Assembly (NCBI RefSeq): GCF_027460265.1
Contig: NZ_JAPZBC010000001.1
Location: 4,409,501-4,473,500, forward strand
Direction: 5' to 3'
Length of the DNA stretch: 64,000 bases
From: Streptomyces sp. WMMC940
GTDB lineage: Bacteria > Actinomycetota > Actinomycetes > Streptomycetales > Streptomycetaceae
Each line of letters starts with the position of its first letter. Within the stretch, counting starts at the first letter, position 1. The position numbers and the translations under genes are program-made. The notes beneath the pieces were generated by a model. That model was not told where the DNA came from, searched no databases, and worked only from the letters and a program-made list of their open reading frames with translations. This document shows positions 26,123 through 35,979 of this stretch, piece by piece.

Positions 26123-26155
26123 GGGCGCCCACCGGTCGTCGACCGGTGGGCGCCC
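26123..26155. terminator. Bidirectional hairpin terminator
   Basis: 15-bp perfect stem (26123-26137 with 26141-26155) with a 3-nt loop, between the convergent MMPL and SsgA-like genes, placed to serve both. Confidence 0.75.
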
Positions 26156-26185
26156 GTGAGCCGGAAGGCGCGGTGGCCGCGTCCG

Positions 26186-26551
26186 TCACACCCTGGTGGC
26201 GGGCGCGGCCGCTTCCGCGTAGGTGCGGCGCAGGAAGCGCACGAGGGGGCCGGTGTCGAACTGGATCACCGCCACACCGTCCGGTGAATGGAACTCGACG
26301 ATCACCTGGGCGCGGCCGCAGGGCCAGACGGCGACCGGACCGCGACGCGCGGGCGCGCGCAGTCCCGTCTCCAGCAGTTCGCGGCGGAACGCCCATTCGA
26401 TGCCGCTCGGGAAGACGCACCGCACGGCGTCGGGGTCCGTTTCGGGCGTGTAGCGGAGGGCCACGGGCACCGATCGGTAGTGAGGGGCGTCGTTGATGAT
26501 CCGGGCCTTCGCATGCTCTTCGACAGAGGGGCTCTCGACACTGTGGGACAT
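26186..26551 (-). CDS. ssgE: SsgA-like sporulation/cell-division protein (SALP), probably SsgE
   Basis: 121 residues. SALPs steer septum and spore-wall formation in streptomycetes. Family hallmarks are present: VPVALRYTPETDPDAVRCVF, then WAFRRELLETGL, VAVWP, and the VEFHSPDGVAVIQFD segment with the closing FLRRTY. The ATG at 26551 has GGTGAGGAG upstream. The symbol rests on remembered gene order: ssgE (SCO3158) lies between the PBP genes and the cobalt transporter in S. coelicolor, as here. SsgE has been linked to spore separation and autolysis. Sequence alone does not separate it from other SALPs. Divergent from cbiM. Confidence 0.85.
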   Translation of the reverse strand: MSHSVESPSVEEHAKARIINDAPHYRSVPVALRYTPETDPDAVRCVFPSGIEWAFRRELLETGLRAPARRGPVAVWPCGRAQVIVEFHSPDGVAVIQFDTGPLVRFLRRTYAEAAAPATRV

Positions 26552-26651
26552 CGGACGCTCCTCACCTTTTTGGTTCTCTTTGTCATCCAATGTCGCATAT
26601 TTTCCTTCGAAGGACCTGGGCGTGTTGCTTGCATCTGCCGGTGAGACACTC

Positions 26652-26668
26652 TTGCAAGGAGTTCGCAA
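26652..26668. promoter_or_regulatory. Imperfect dyad upstream of cbiM
   Basis: TTGCAAGGAGTTCGCAA, with TTGC/GCAA ends in dyad symmetry, lies 67 bp before the CbiM start in the gap shared with the divergent SsgA-like gene. It may be a metal-regulator or other operator. No cobalamin riboswitch is recognisable in the 184-bp gap. Confidence 0.3.
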
Positions 26669-26735
26669 CAGGGCGCATCATCGGACGGTTGACCAGCCAG
26701 ACCGATGTGGTCTGCCCCCGGAAGCGGAGCCCGCC

Positions 26736-27809
26736 ATGCATGTCCCCGACGGATTCATCAATGTCCCCGTCTCCGCGGCGGCCGGGGTCGTCGCCGCCGG
26801 TGCCGTGGCCGTGAGCCTGCGCGGTGCCCGGCGGGAGCTCGGGAGTGCCATCCACGCCGGCGGCTACGGGGGAGAGCGGACCGCCCCGCTCGCGGGGCTC
26901 GTCGCCGCCTTCGTCTTCGCCGTCCAGATGCTCAACTTCCCGGTCGCGGCCGGGACCAGCGGCCATCTGCTGGGCGGGGCGCTGGCGGCGATACTCGTCG
27001 GGCCGTACACGGGGGTGCTGTGCGTCTCCGTCGTACTGCTGCTCCAGGGCGTCCTCTTCGCGGACGGCGGCCTGACGGCGCTCGGCGTCAACATCCTGCT
27101 CATGGGCGTGGTCACGGTCGTCGTCGCCTACACCCTGTTCCGCGCGCTGCTCCGGGTCCTGCCGAAGAAGCGCAGGTCGGTGACGGTCGCCACGTTCCTC
27201 GCCGCCCTGGTGTCCGTGCCGGCGTCGGCCGTGGCCTTCACACTCCTCTACGCGATCGGCGGCACGACCGACGTGCCGATCGGCACGGTCCTGGGCGCGA
27301 TGACCGGGGTCCACCTCCTCATCGGCATCGGCGAGGCCGCCATCACGGCGGCGACGGTCGGCGCCGTCCTCGCCGTGCGGCCCGACCTCGTCCACGGCGC
27401 CCGCGGGCTGTCGGCGCCGCTCAAGCTGCGCGTGGACGGCGAACTGGTCGACGCCCGGCCCGAGGCCGCGCCGGCCCCCGCCGCCTCACCGCGTCCGGTG
27501 CTGTTCGCGGGACTCGTCATCTCCCTGATCCTCGCCGGATTCGTCTCCTTCTACGCCTCCGCCAACCCCGACGGACTGGAGCGGGTCGCCGCCGACAAGG
27601 GCATCGACAAGAAGGTGGAGGACCACGCAGCCGCCGACTCCCCGCTCGCCGACTACGGCGTCGGCGGCATCGAGAACGCGCGGGTCTCCGGCGGCCTGGC
27701 GGGAGTGATCGGCGTCGGCGCGACGCTGGTGGTGGGCACCGGCGTGTTCCTGGTGGTCCGCCGCCGCCGCGACACCGCCGAGGCCCCGAAGGAATCCGTA
27801 CGCGGCTGA
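26736..27809 (+). CDS. cbiM: ECF transporter substrate-binding membrane protein CbiM (with CbiN-like part)
   Basis: 357 residues. Starts MHVPDGFIN; the His at position 2 and the free N-terminus bind Co2+ or Ni2+ in the CbiM/NikM family. About seven helices follow with the LNFPVAAGTSGHLLGGALA and VNILLMGVV signatures. After residue ~245 there is an extracytoplasmic loop between two helices (LVISLILAGFVSFYASANPDG...TLVVGTGVFLVV), as in CbiN/NikN, fused here. First gene of a CbiM-Q-O operon for high-affinity cobalt or nickel uptake. Cobalt versus nickel cannot be decided. The ATG is preceded by GGAGC. Confidence 0.9.
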   Translation: MHVPDGFINVPVSAAAGVVAAGAVAVSLRGARRELGSAIHAGGYGGERTAPLAGLVAAFVFAVQMLNFPVAAGTSGHLLGGALAAILVGPYTGVLCVSVVLLLQGVLFADGGLTALGVNILLMGVVTVVVAYTLFRALLRVLPKKRRSVTVATFLAALVSVPASAVAFTLLYAIGGTTDVPIGTVLGAMTGVHLLIGIGEAAITAATVGAVLAVRPDLVHGARGLSAPLKLRVDGELVDARPEAAPAPAASPRPVLFAGLVISLILAGFVSFYASANPDGLERVAADKGIDKKVEDHAAADSPLADYGVGGIENARVSGGLAGVIGVGATLVVGTGVFLVVRRRRDTAEAPKESVRG

Positions 27810-27827
27810 GGAGGCGGAAGCGGAAGA

Positions 27828-28585
27828 ATGGGCACAGGTCACGCCCACAGGCTGTACCGGCACGGCGAGTCGCCGGTCCACCGGCTGCCGTCGCACTGCA
27901 AGATCGCCGCCGCCCTCTGCTTCGTGCTGGTGGTGGTCTCCACCCCGCGCGAGGCGGTCTGGGCCTTCGGCCTCTACGCGCTGCTGCTGGGCGCGGTCGC
28001 CGCGGCGGCCCGTATCCCGGCAGGCTTCGTACTGCGCCGGCTGGTGATCGAGATCCCGTTCGTCGCCTTCGCGCTGCTGATGCCGTTCCTGGTGCCGGGC
28101 GAGCGCACCGAATGGCTCGGCATCTCCCTCTCCGTGCCGGGGCTGTGGGGCGCCTGGAACATCCTCGCCAAGGGGACGCTGGGCGTCGCCACCTCCGTCC
28201 TCCTCGCCTCGACCACCGAGCTGCGCTCCCTGCTCCTCGGGCTGCAGCGGCTGAGACTGCCGCCGCTGATGGTGCAGATCGCGTCCTTCATGATCCGCTA
28301 CGGCGACGTCATCACCGACGAGATGCGCCGGATGTCCGTCGCCCGGCGCTCGCGCGGGTTCGAGGCCCGCGGGGTGCGCCACTGGGGCGTGCTCGCCAAG
28401 TCCGCTGGTGCGCTGTTCATCCGCTCCTACGAGCGCGGCGAGCGGGTGCACCTGGCGATGGTCAGCCGCGGCTACACCGGCACCATGCCCGTCATCGACG
28501 AGGTGACCGCGTCCCGGGCGCAGTGGGCGTACGCCGCCGCGCTCCCCTTCTCGGCACTCGCCGTCTGTCTGCTTGGCTGGACCCT

Positions 28586-28589
<4 letters not shown>
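27828..28589 (+). CDS. cbiQ: ECF transporter T component CbiQ
   Basis: 253 residues, polytopic. HRLPSHCKIAAALCFVLVV starts the membrane domain. The two coupling-helix motifs that grip the ATPase appear as MSVARRSRGFEARG and, earlier, STTELRSLLLGLQRLRLP. It carries the energy-coupling role between the metal-binding CbiM and ATPase CbiO. It begins 19 bp after cbiM and overlaps cbiO by four bases (ATGA), so the three proteins are made together. Confidence 0.92.
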
Positions 28590-29362
<773 letters not shown>

Positions 29363-29485
29363 GCGGGCGGCGGGCGTCCGGGGCCCGCCCCACCGGCCCG
29401 GGACCGACCCGGAATCCGGTCACGTCCCGGCACATTGCACCATGGTGGGGCGAGGGGCAGGCCGGAACAGCAGGGAGAGGTGGAC

Positions 29486-30646
29486 GTGGACGTCCAGGGC
29501 ACGGTTGCGGAAGGCTTCGAGCCCGTCCGGGACGCGTTCATACGCAACTTCGAGACGCGCGGGGAACGCGGCGCCGCCGTGGCCGTCTACAGGGACGGGG
29601 TGAAGGTCGTCGACCTCTGGGGCGGCACCCGGGACGTGGACGGCGCCGAGCCGTGGGCCGTGGACACCGCGCAGGTCGTCCGCTCGGCCACCAAGGGTTT
29701 CGCCGCCGCCGTACCGCTGCTGCTGCACCAGCGCGGACAGCTCGACCTGGACGCGCCCGTCGGCACGTACTGGCCGGAGTTCAAGGCCGCGGGCAAGGAA
29801 CGCGCGCTCGTACGGCATCTGCTGTCCCACCGGGCCGGAGTGCCCGCGCTCGACCGGCCGCTCACCGTGGCGGAGGCCGCCGACGGCACGTCCGGGGCAC
29901 GGGCCGTCGCCGCCCAGGCACCCGCGTGGGAACCCGGTACCGATCACGGCTACCACGCGCAGACCTACAGCTGGCTGCTGGCGGAACTCGTACGCAGGGT
30001 CACCGGACGTACGATCGGCCGCTGGACCGCCGAGGAGATCGCCCGCCCGCTCGGCCTGGACTTCTGGATCGGCGTTCCCGACGACGAGGCCCACCGCACC
30101 GGCAGGATCGGACGGATCGAGGAACCGCCCACGGCGTCCGGCGGCGGGCTGAAACTGCGCCCCAAGCGTTCCGTGGCCGAGGCGTACCGCGACCCGGACT
30201 CCCTCACCCGCCGGGCCTTCGGCGCCATCGACCCGATGCCGGACGAGAACGACCCCGCCTACCGCGCCGCCGAACTTCCCGCCTCAGGCGGCGTCTCCAC
30301 CGCCCGCGCCCTGGCCCGCTTCTACGCGGCGACGATCGGCGCGGTCGACGGCCACCGGCTCTTCGCCCCCGCCACGCTCACCCTCGCCCGCACCGAGGAG
30401 TCCACGGGCCCCGACCGCGTCCTCGTGGTCGGCACCCGCTTCGGCCTCGGCTACATGCTCCACGGACCGGCCTCCCCGCTGCTGGGCCCCGGTTCCTTCG
30501 GCCACCCGGGCCGCGGCGGATCGCTCGGCTTCGCCGACCCGGAGTCCGGCACCGCCCTCGGCTACGTCACCAACGGCATGCGCAGGGGAGTCACCGCCGA
30601 TCCCCGGGCGCAGGCCCTGGTCAGGGCGGTCCGCTCGGCGACATGA
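29486..30646 (+). CDS. Serine hydrolase of the beta-lactamase/esterase (EstB-like) family
   Basis: 386 residues. Class C beta-lactamase fold: nucleophile motif Ser67-Ala-Thr-Lys70 in VVRSATKGFAA, the Tyr motif in QTYSWLLAELV, and HPGRGGS near the end in place of KTG. No signal peptide, which argues against a true beta-lactamase and for a cytosolic esterase or peptidase. The GTG at 29486 has GGGAGAGG five bases ahead and was chosen over longer frames. It stands apart from the cobalt operon. Substrate unknown. Confidence 0.87.
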   Translation: MDVQGTVAEGFEPVRDAFIRNFETRGERGAAVAVYRDGVKVVDLWGGTRDVDGAEPWAVDTAQVVRSATKGFAAAVPLLLHQRGQLDLDAPVGTYWPEFKAAGKERALVRHLLSHRAGVPALDRPLTVAEAADGTSGARAVAAQAPAWEPGTDHGYHAQTYSWLLAELVRRVTGRTIGRWTAEEIARPLGLDFWIGVPDDEAHRTGRIGRIEEPPTASGGGLKLRPKRSVAEAYRDPDSLTRRAFGAIDPMPDENDPAYRAAELPASGGVSTARALARFYAATIGAVDGHRLFAPATLTLARTEESTGPDRVLVVGTRFGLGYMLHGPASPLLGPGSFGHPGRGGSLGFADPESGTALGYVTNGMRRGVTADPRAQALVRAVRSAT

Positions 30647-31213
30647 TCGGCGCATGCGGCGTTTCGGCCGCTTCCACCTGCCGTCCCGAGGCCCTCTCGT
30701 GGGCGGCCGGTTCCTCTGCGTTGCCGACGAGGGCCGGGCCGCAGCGCGATGGCAGGCGGTCGACGACCATCGCTACCGCGGCTTGCGCACTGACCGGTTC
30801 GGCGATCCGCGGGTTGGTCCTGCTCGGACCATCGACGTGGTACCTGCCGTCTCCCAGGGTGCCGATTCAGGGGGATGTCCGGGTGTGGCCGATCTCCGTG
30901 CACTTGCTGAAGTGCGGCTCCCACCACTCGTCGAGCGGTCCCCGACGGTCCGGGCCGGGACGCACGGCGCGGAACATGCCGGGCTCATCGACCTCCTGGC
31001 CGGCGAAGTTGCCGCCGCATCAACGGGAGTTGACCGAGGACGCGCGCAGGGCCTCGGCGAACCGGGGGTGGGCAGGGGCTCGGAACCGCTCATGGGCGGT
31101 CACCCCGACGGTGTACGGGCCATGCGACAGCGTTTCGCCCAGCGGTACGCGGGGGAGGGCGGGTGCGGCCACCGGTGCGGGTGCGGGGCGCGGCCGGGCC
31201 CCGCACCCCGCCC
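30647..31213. other. Gene-poor stretch with coding debris
   Basis: 567 bp between the serine hydrolase and the PBP gene. On the minus strand there is a TGA-interrupted frame (listed separately). On the plus strand a frame from an ATG at 30654 reads RFHLPSRGPLVGGRFLCVAD for ~60 codons with reasonable codon bias, but I recognise no family. Probably decayed genes. Confidence 0.4.
30867..31172 (-). pseudogene. Unknown gene interrupted by an in-frame TGA
   Basis: Two halves lie in the same minus-strand frame. One starts at a GTG at 31172 and reads LGETLSHGPYTVGVTAHERF up to VNSR and a TGA at 31020-31022. The frame then stays open for 50 codons (GQEVDEPGMFRAVRPGP, LDEWWEPHFSKCTEIG) to a TGA at 30867. 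Both halves look protein-like (Trp pairs, good third-position GC), and the family is unknown to me. It lies downstream of the PBP gene on the same strand. A nonsense mutation is the simplest reading. Confidence 0.4.
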
Positions 31214-32833
31214 TCAGCCGGCCTTGAGCACCGACGCCACCAGCGGCCCGGCCGCGTCGCCGCCGTGTCCGCCCGACTGCACCACCGCCGCCGCCGCCAG
31301 GTCCCCGGCGAAGCCGGCGAACCAGCTGTTGGACGTGACCTGCCCGTCCACCTCCGCGGACCCCGTCTTCGCGCCCTTGTCGCCGGGGACTCCGGCCATC
31401 GCCCGTGCTCCCGAGCCCCATTGGGCGGTGGCCCGCATCATGTCCCGCAGCTGTCGCCACACCGATCCCGACAGCCGCCGGTCCGCGGTGGCCAGTTCAC
31501 GGCCGTCCAGCGAGCGCGGCACGATGACGGGCTGCCGGAAGCCGCCGTTCTTGGCCGTGGCGGCGACGGAGGCGACGGTCAGCGCGTTCATCTGGACCGT
31601 CCCCTGGCCGATGTACTGCGCGGCCGCTTCGCCACCGCTGCCCTCCGGCACCGAGCCGTCGAAGGTCTGCACCCCGGTGCTCCAGTCGAGCCCGATGCCG
31701 AAGGCGTCCCGCGCCAGCTTCGACAGTGCCGCGTCGTCGTGGACGTCGTCGATCAGCTTGATGAAGGCGGTGTTGCAGGAGCGCGCGAAGCTCTGGGTGA
31801 ACGTTCCGCCGGGGATGTCGAAGTGGCCCAGGTTGTGGAAGGTCCGACCCTGGTACATCGCCTCCTTCGGGCATTCCGCCTTCCGGTCGGCGGCCACCAG
31901 CCCCTTGTCCAGCAGGAGCGCGGCCGTCACGATCTTCATCGTCGAACCGGGCGCCTGCTGTCCTCCGAGCGCCGCGTCGAAGCCGTCCTTGCGGTTGTTG
32001 GCCACCGCGCGGATCTCTCCGGTGCTCGGCTTGATCGCGACGACCGATGCCTCGCTGTGCCGCTTCACGGCCTTTTCGGCCGCCGCCTGGAGGTCCGCGT
32101 CGAGCGTGGTCGGCAGCTCACCCGGCTCTCCCTCGGACAGCGTCAGCAGCGTGGTGTCCGCGCCGTTCGGCGGGCTGACGACCAGCTCGACTCCCGCCTT
32201 GCCACCCGCCTTGTCCCCGTACCTCTGCCGCAGTTGGTCGAGCACCGGACCGAGCGAGGGGTACTTCTCCTTCGTCAGTTCCCTGCCCCTGCGGTCCACG
32301 GCCCTGATCGGCGGCGCGGCAGCGGGGCCCGTCCTCAGCCTCTCCTGCTTGTCGAGCTGCGGGTGGACGACGGACGGAGCCCAGTCGACGAGCGGACGGC
32401 CGGTGGTCAGACCGCGGACGACCGTGAGCTCGGAAGCGTACGTCCAGGGCTTGCTCGCGCCCTCGTACGAGACCGTGGCGCTGACCGTGAACGGCACCTT
32501 CGGCCCGACCGGCTTCCCCTGCTTCATCGTCACCGCGCTGACGTGGGCCCCGTCGCGGAACGAGCTGAGCAGGGGCTCCGCCTCGGCGGCGTTGTTGGTG
32601 AGCTGCGCGGCCCGTGGCGCCTCCCCGGACGCCCAGGCTGCGAGGAAGTCCTCGGCGGTCGTGCGGATCTCCTCGGCGCTCGGCGGCCCCGATCTCTTCG
32701 TGACGGCACCGGACCTCGACTCCGTCCCGCCGTCGTCACCGCCGCTCAGGACGTTGTGGGCGCCGTACCCCACCCCGCCCGCGAACAGCACGAACACACC
32801 GCCGACGACGGCGATCTTGGCTCCACTGCGCAT
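31214..32833 (-). CDS. Class B penicillin-binding protein (PBP2a-like N-terminal domain)
   Basis: 539 residues. One N-terminal membrane anchor (~6-26), then an NTF2-like MecA_N-type domain (EEIRTTAEDFLAAWASG), a dimerisation region and a transpeptidase domain. Active-site motifs are complete: Ser297-Thr-Met-Lys300, Ser352-Cys-Asn354 and Lys489-Thr-Gly491. It cross-links peptidoglycan outside the membrane. The ATG at 32833 has GGGAGGG upstream; the longer frame adds no conserved sequence. Position near ssgE agrees with the PBP genes I recall there in S. coelicolor. Non-division PBPs of this type are often linked to sporulation or stress. Confidence 0.9.
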   Translation of the reverse strand: MRSGAKIAVVGGVFVLFAGGVGYGAHNVLSGGDDGGTESRSGAVTKRSGPPSAEEIRTTAEDFLAAWASGEAPRAAQLTNNAAEAEPLLSSFRDGAHVSAVTMKQGKPVGPKVPFTVSATVSYEGASKPWTYASELTVVRGLTTGRPLVDWAPSVVHPQLDKQERLRTGPAAAPPIRAVDRRGRELTKEKYPSLGPVLDQLRQRYGDKAGGKAGVELVVSPPNGADTTLLTLSEGEPGELPTTLDADLQAAAEKAVKRHSEASVVAIKPSTGEIRAVANNRKDGFDAALGGQQAPGSTMKIVTAALLLDKGLVAADRKAECPKEAMYQGRTFHNLGHFDIPGGTFTQSFARSCNTAFIKLIDDVHDDAALSKLARDAFGIGLDWSTGVQTFDGSVPEGSGGEAAAQYIGQGTVQMNALTVASVAATAKNGGFRQPVIVPRSLDGRELATADRRLSGSVWRQLRDMMRATAQWGSGARAMAGVPGDKGAKTGSAEVDGQVTSNSWFAGFAGDLAAAAVVQSGGHGGDAAGPLVASVLKAG

Positions 32834-32970
32834 GTCGCAGTCCCTCCCCGTGGCCCCCCTGAGGACCTTGAACGCGTTCAAGAGTATCCAGCGGGCACTC
32901 TACGGGACAGGAGTGAGCCAGGAGACGGGCGTTACCGGACCGTGCCGTCGAACCGGGTAGGGCAAGGTCC

Positions 32971-33645
32971 ATGAACCGCACGCGCACCATCGACACGACG
33001 ACACCGCCCGGCGATCCGACGCCGGACACCGTCTGGTACACCGCCTACGGCTCCAACACGCATCTGGAGCGGCTGTCGCACTACCTCACCGGCGGCCGCC
33101 CGCGCGGCGCCGCGCGGACCTACCCGGGCTGCCGCGACCCCCGTCCGCCCGTGGCTTCGGCGCCGGTGGAACTGCCGGGCACGCTGTACTTCGCCACCCA
33201 CTCCCCGGTCTGGGGCGGCGGCCGGGCCTTCTACGACCCCGGCGCGGCCGGCACGGTCCGGGCCCGCGCGCATCTGGTGACGGCCGGGCAGTTCTCGGAC
33301 ATCGTGGCCCAGGAGATGTACAGCGAGCCGGGGCGCGATCTGGACCTCTCCGAAGCGCTGGGACGCGGCAGGGCAGAACTCGGCGGCGGGCGCTACGAGA
33401 CGCTCGTCTGCCCGGGAGTCCTGGACGGAGTGCCCGTCCTGACCTTCACGGCCCCCTGGACCCTCCACGACGTGGAGTGGACCCGGCCGTCGGCGGCCTA
33501 TCTGCGCCATCTCGTCGCGGGACTGTCGGACGCCGGCGCGTGGCCGGCGTCCGACATCGCCGCCTATCTCGCGGCCTGTCCCGGCGCCGCGGGCCATTGG
33601 ACCGCGGAGGCGGTCGCGGCGCTCGCGGCAGCCCGCCGACATTGA
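32971..33645 (+). CDS. Gamma-glutamylcyclotransferase-like protein
   Basis: 224 residues. The fold signature VWYTAYGSNTHLERLSHYL near the N-terminus is the YGSN glycine/Ser loop of the gamma-glutamylcyclotransferase (BtrG/AIG2-like) superfamily. Further on, QEMYSEPG fits the position of the catalytic acid, and the C-terminal helices follow. Members release 5-oxoproline from gamma-glutamyl compounds or act on related amides; some streptomycete entries carry misleading 'histone deacetylase' labels. It is divergent from the PBP gene with a 137-bp shared promoter region. Exact substrate unknown. Confidence 0.75.
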   Translation: MNRTRTIDTTTPPGDPTPDTVWYTAYGSNTHLERLSHYLTGGRPRGAARTYPGCRDPRPPVASAPVELPGTLYFATHSPVWGGGRAFYDPGAAGTVRARAHLVTAGQFSDIVAQEMYSEPGRDLDLSEALGRGRAELGGGRYETLVCPGVLDGVPVLTFTAPWTLHDVEWTRPSAAYLRHLVAGLSDAGAWPASDIAAYLAACPGAAGHWTAEAVAALAAARRH

Positions 33646-33732
33646 ACCCCACGTGCAGTTCGGGGACTCGGCGGGCTGGACGGGGAACGGGCCGGTCAGT
33701 GGAAACCTGCCTGTTCGGTGGAACGGGCCTCG

Positions 33733-33888
33733 TCAGTAGAAGTGGCGCCGGCCGCCGACCGCGTGGCCCATCGCGCCGAGGACCCAGAGCAGGGCTCCGA
33801 CGGCGACCAGGATGATTCCGATGGTCCACAGGATGTTGATGCCGGCGACCAGCCCGATGATCAGAAGGATGAGTCCGAGGATGATCAT
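33733..33888 (-). CDS. Small hydrophobic membrane protein (DUF6131-like)
   Basis: 51 residues: MIILGLILLIIGLVAGINIL begins directly with a membrane helix, a second helix follows, and the tail is MGHAVGGRRHFY. Two-helix proteins ending in GRRxxY of this size are common in streptomycetes and are filed, as I recall, under DUF6131. The ATG has GGAGG seven bases upstream. Function unknown; possibly stress-related membrane protein. Monocistronic. Confidence 0.75.
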   Translation of the reverse strand: MIILGLILLIIGLVAGINILWTIGIILVAVGALLWVLGAMGHAVGGRRHFY

Positions 33889-33972
33889 TTGGTCCTCCAG
33901 GTCGGGACCCCCACAACCCGAATCTTGCCGCTCCGGACCGCCGCAAACGAACGGTGGGGCTGATCTTTTCGG

Positions 33973-34022
33973 CCCTCCTCCGCCACGGGCCTCCTCCGCC
34001 ACGGCCCTCCTCCGCCACGGGC
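33973..34022. repeat. Three tandem copies of a ~16-bp motif
   Basis: Near-identical units CCCTCCTCCGCCACGGG, CCTCCTCCGCCACGG, CCCTCCTCCGCCACGGG in the gap upstream of the small membrane protein and after pmt. No coding role seen. Confidence 0.7.
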
Positions 34023-34153
34023 CGCCCGGGGGACGCGGCGGCCCGTTCGTCCGCCGGCCCGCGCCCGGCCCGCAGGCCCCGGGACCGCGCGCCCCTGCCG
34101 CCTCGGCGCCCGCGGGGACGCGGCGACACGCCCCCCCACGAGCGCTCATCCGG

Positions 34154-35917
34154 CTACACCCAGGTGTCCAGCCACATCCGGGCCCGCCAGTCGTCCATCG
34201 GGATCGGATCGCCCGTGAACAGCGGCCAGAAGTAGATGAAGTTCCAGATGACGAGCAGCACCAGCACGCCCGCCGCGACCGCGCCCACCGTCCTGCGGCG
34301 CTCTCCGGGGGCGAAGCCCGCTTCCGGCGGGGCGGCGGGGACGCCGGGGCGCTGGGCCGGGCCGATGATCGCGCCCAGCAGCATCGCGACGGCCAGGCAC
34401 AGGAACGGGACGAAGACGACCGCGTAGAAGATGAAGATCGTCCGCTCCTGGTAGAGGAACCACGGCAGCCAGCCCGCCGCGATCCCGCAGGCGATCGCGC
34501 CCGCGCGCCAGTCGCGGCGGAAGGCCCAGCGCCACAACGCGTAGACGACCGCGAAGCACGCGATCCACCACAGCACGGGAGTGCCGATCGCCAGGACCTC
34601 GCGGGCGCACTTCTCGGTGGCGGTCACCGGGCAGCCCGCGGTGCCCGCCGCCGGGTCCTCGTAGAAGTAGGAGACCGGACGGCCCAGGACGATCCAGCTC
34701 CACGGGTTCGACTCGTATGTGTGACCGGACGTCAGATTGACGTGGAAGCTGTAGACCTCGGTCTCGTAGTGCCAGAAGCTCCGCCACCAGTCGGGGAACA
34801 CCCCGCTCCAGGGGCTGTCCTTGCCCGCCGTCGCAGCCCAGTCCCGGAAGTAGCCCTTGTCCGTGAAGATCCAGCCGGACCAGGAGGCGATGTACGTGGC
34901 GATCGCCACCGGCAGGCCGACGAGGGCCGGGAGGAGGTCGCGTTTCAGCACGGCCCTGTACGGACGGACGGCCCCGGCCGTCTTCCGCGCGCCCACGTCC
35001 CACAGCAGCGTCATCAGACCGAACGCGGCCAGGAAGTACAGGCCGTTCCACTTCGTGCCGATCGCCAGGCCCAGCATCACCGCTGCCGCGACACGCCAGG
35101 GCCGCAGGCCCGGCCGGAGGTTCTCCGCGACCGTCGGGTCCGGGCGCAGCACGCCCTCCGCGTCGACCGGGAGCGCGTCCGCGAACCGCCGTCTCGCCCG
35201 GTCGCGGTCGATCAGCAGACAGCCGAACGCCGCCAGGACGAAGAACATCAGCACTTGGTCGAGCAGCGCCGTGCGGCTCATCACGAAGTGCAGCCCGTCC
35301 ACGGTCATCAGCGCGCCCGCGAGGCACCCGAGGAACGTCGAACGGAACAGCCGCCTGCCGATCCGGCACAGCATCAGGACCGACAGCGTGCCGAGCACGA
35401 ACACCATGAAGCGCCAGCCGAACGGGGTGAACCCGAACATCTGCTCGCCGAGCCCGATGATCCACTTGCCCACCGGCGGGTGCACCACATAGCCGGGTTC
35501 CGACGGGATCGCGACCGCGTCCGGGTTCGCCAGGATCGCCTTGTCGACGTCCTTCGGCCAGGAGCCCTCGTAGCCCTGGTTGACCAGGGCCCACGCGTCC
35601 TTCGCGTAGTACGTCTCGTCGAATATCACCGCCTTGGGGCTGCCCAGCTGCCAGAACCGCAGCAGCCCGGCCACCAGCGCCACCAGCAGCGGGCCGCCCC
35701 ACGCCGCGAAGCGCTCCACCCGGCGGGCAGCCCCCGGTGGCACCCCGAGCAGGGACCACAACCGGTCGGAGGGCCGGGCGTACGGCGGCACCAGCCGTTC
35801 GCGCAGTCCGATGCCGGGTCTGGGCACATGGCCGAATCTGCGCAGGCGCTGCTGCCAGGACGGCGGCTGTTCCACGACGTCCCGACCGTGCTCGGCCCGT
35901 GGGGCGGTACTGGTCAC
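34154..35917 (-). CDS. pmt: Dolichyl(polyprenyl)-phosphate-mannose:protein mannosyltransferase
   Basis: 587 residues, polytopic GT39 enzyme that transfers mannose from polyprenyl-phosphate-mannose to Ser/Thr of secreted proteins. The first loop carries FDETYYAKDAW with the catalytic Asp-Glu, then HPPVGKWIIGLGEQMFG, a hallmark of bacterial Pmt. Later loops hold IGTKWNGLYFLAAFG and HTYESNPWSW, and MDDWRARMWLDTW closes the protein. The GTG at 35917 keeps the gene clear of the divergent rsmI promoter. In S. coelicolor Pmt is needed for phage phiC31 infection and normal antibiotic tolerance (recalled). Confidence 0.92.
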   Translation of the reverse strand: MTSTAPRAEHGRDVVEQPPSWQQRLRRFGHVPRPGIGLRERLVPPYARPSDRLWSLLGVPPGAARRVERFAAWGGPLLVALVAGLLRFWQLGSPKAVIFDETYYAKDAWALVNQGYEGSWPKDVDKAILANPDAVAIPSEPGYVVHPPVGKWIIGLGEQMFGFTPFGWRFMVFVLGTLSVLMLCRIGRRLFRSTFLGCLAGALMTVDGLHFVMSRTALLDQVLMFFVLAAFGCLLIDRDRARRRFADALPVDAEGVLRPDPTVAENLRPGLRPWRVAAAVMLGLAIGTKWNGLYFLAAFGLMTLLWDVGARKTAGAVRPYRAVLKRDLLPALVGLPVAIATYIASWSGWIFTDKGYFRDWAATAGKDSPWSGVFPDWWRSFWHYETEVYSFHVNLTSGHTYESNPWSWIVLGRPVSYFYEDPAAGTAGCPVTATEKCAREVLAIGTPVLWWIACFAVVYALWRWAFRRDWRAGAIACGIAAGWLPWFLYQERTIFIFYAVVFVPFLCLAVAMLLGAIIGPAQRPGVPAAPPEAGFAPGERRRTVGAVAAGVLVLLVIWNFIYFWPLFTGDPIPMDDWRARMWLDTWV

Positions 35918-35979
35918 CGCGCCATCGTAGGGAACGCGTCCGTGCGAGGGGCGTGGCCCGCCCTGCGAGGATTGCTCCT

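Noticed and set aside
26552..26735. Cobalamin riboswitch upstream of cbiM
   Set aside because: The gap is only 184 bp, shared with a divergent promoter, and no B12-box-like sequence was recognisable.
31020..31022. Selenocysteine at the in-frame TGA
   Set aside because: No SECIS-like hairpin or selenoprotein family is apparent; a nonsense mutation is simpler.
33973..34022. CRISPR-like repeats
   Set aside because: Units are ~16 bp, directly abutting, with no spacers and no cas genes.
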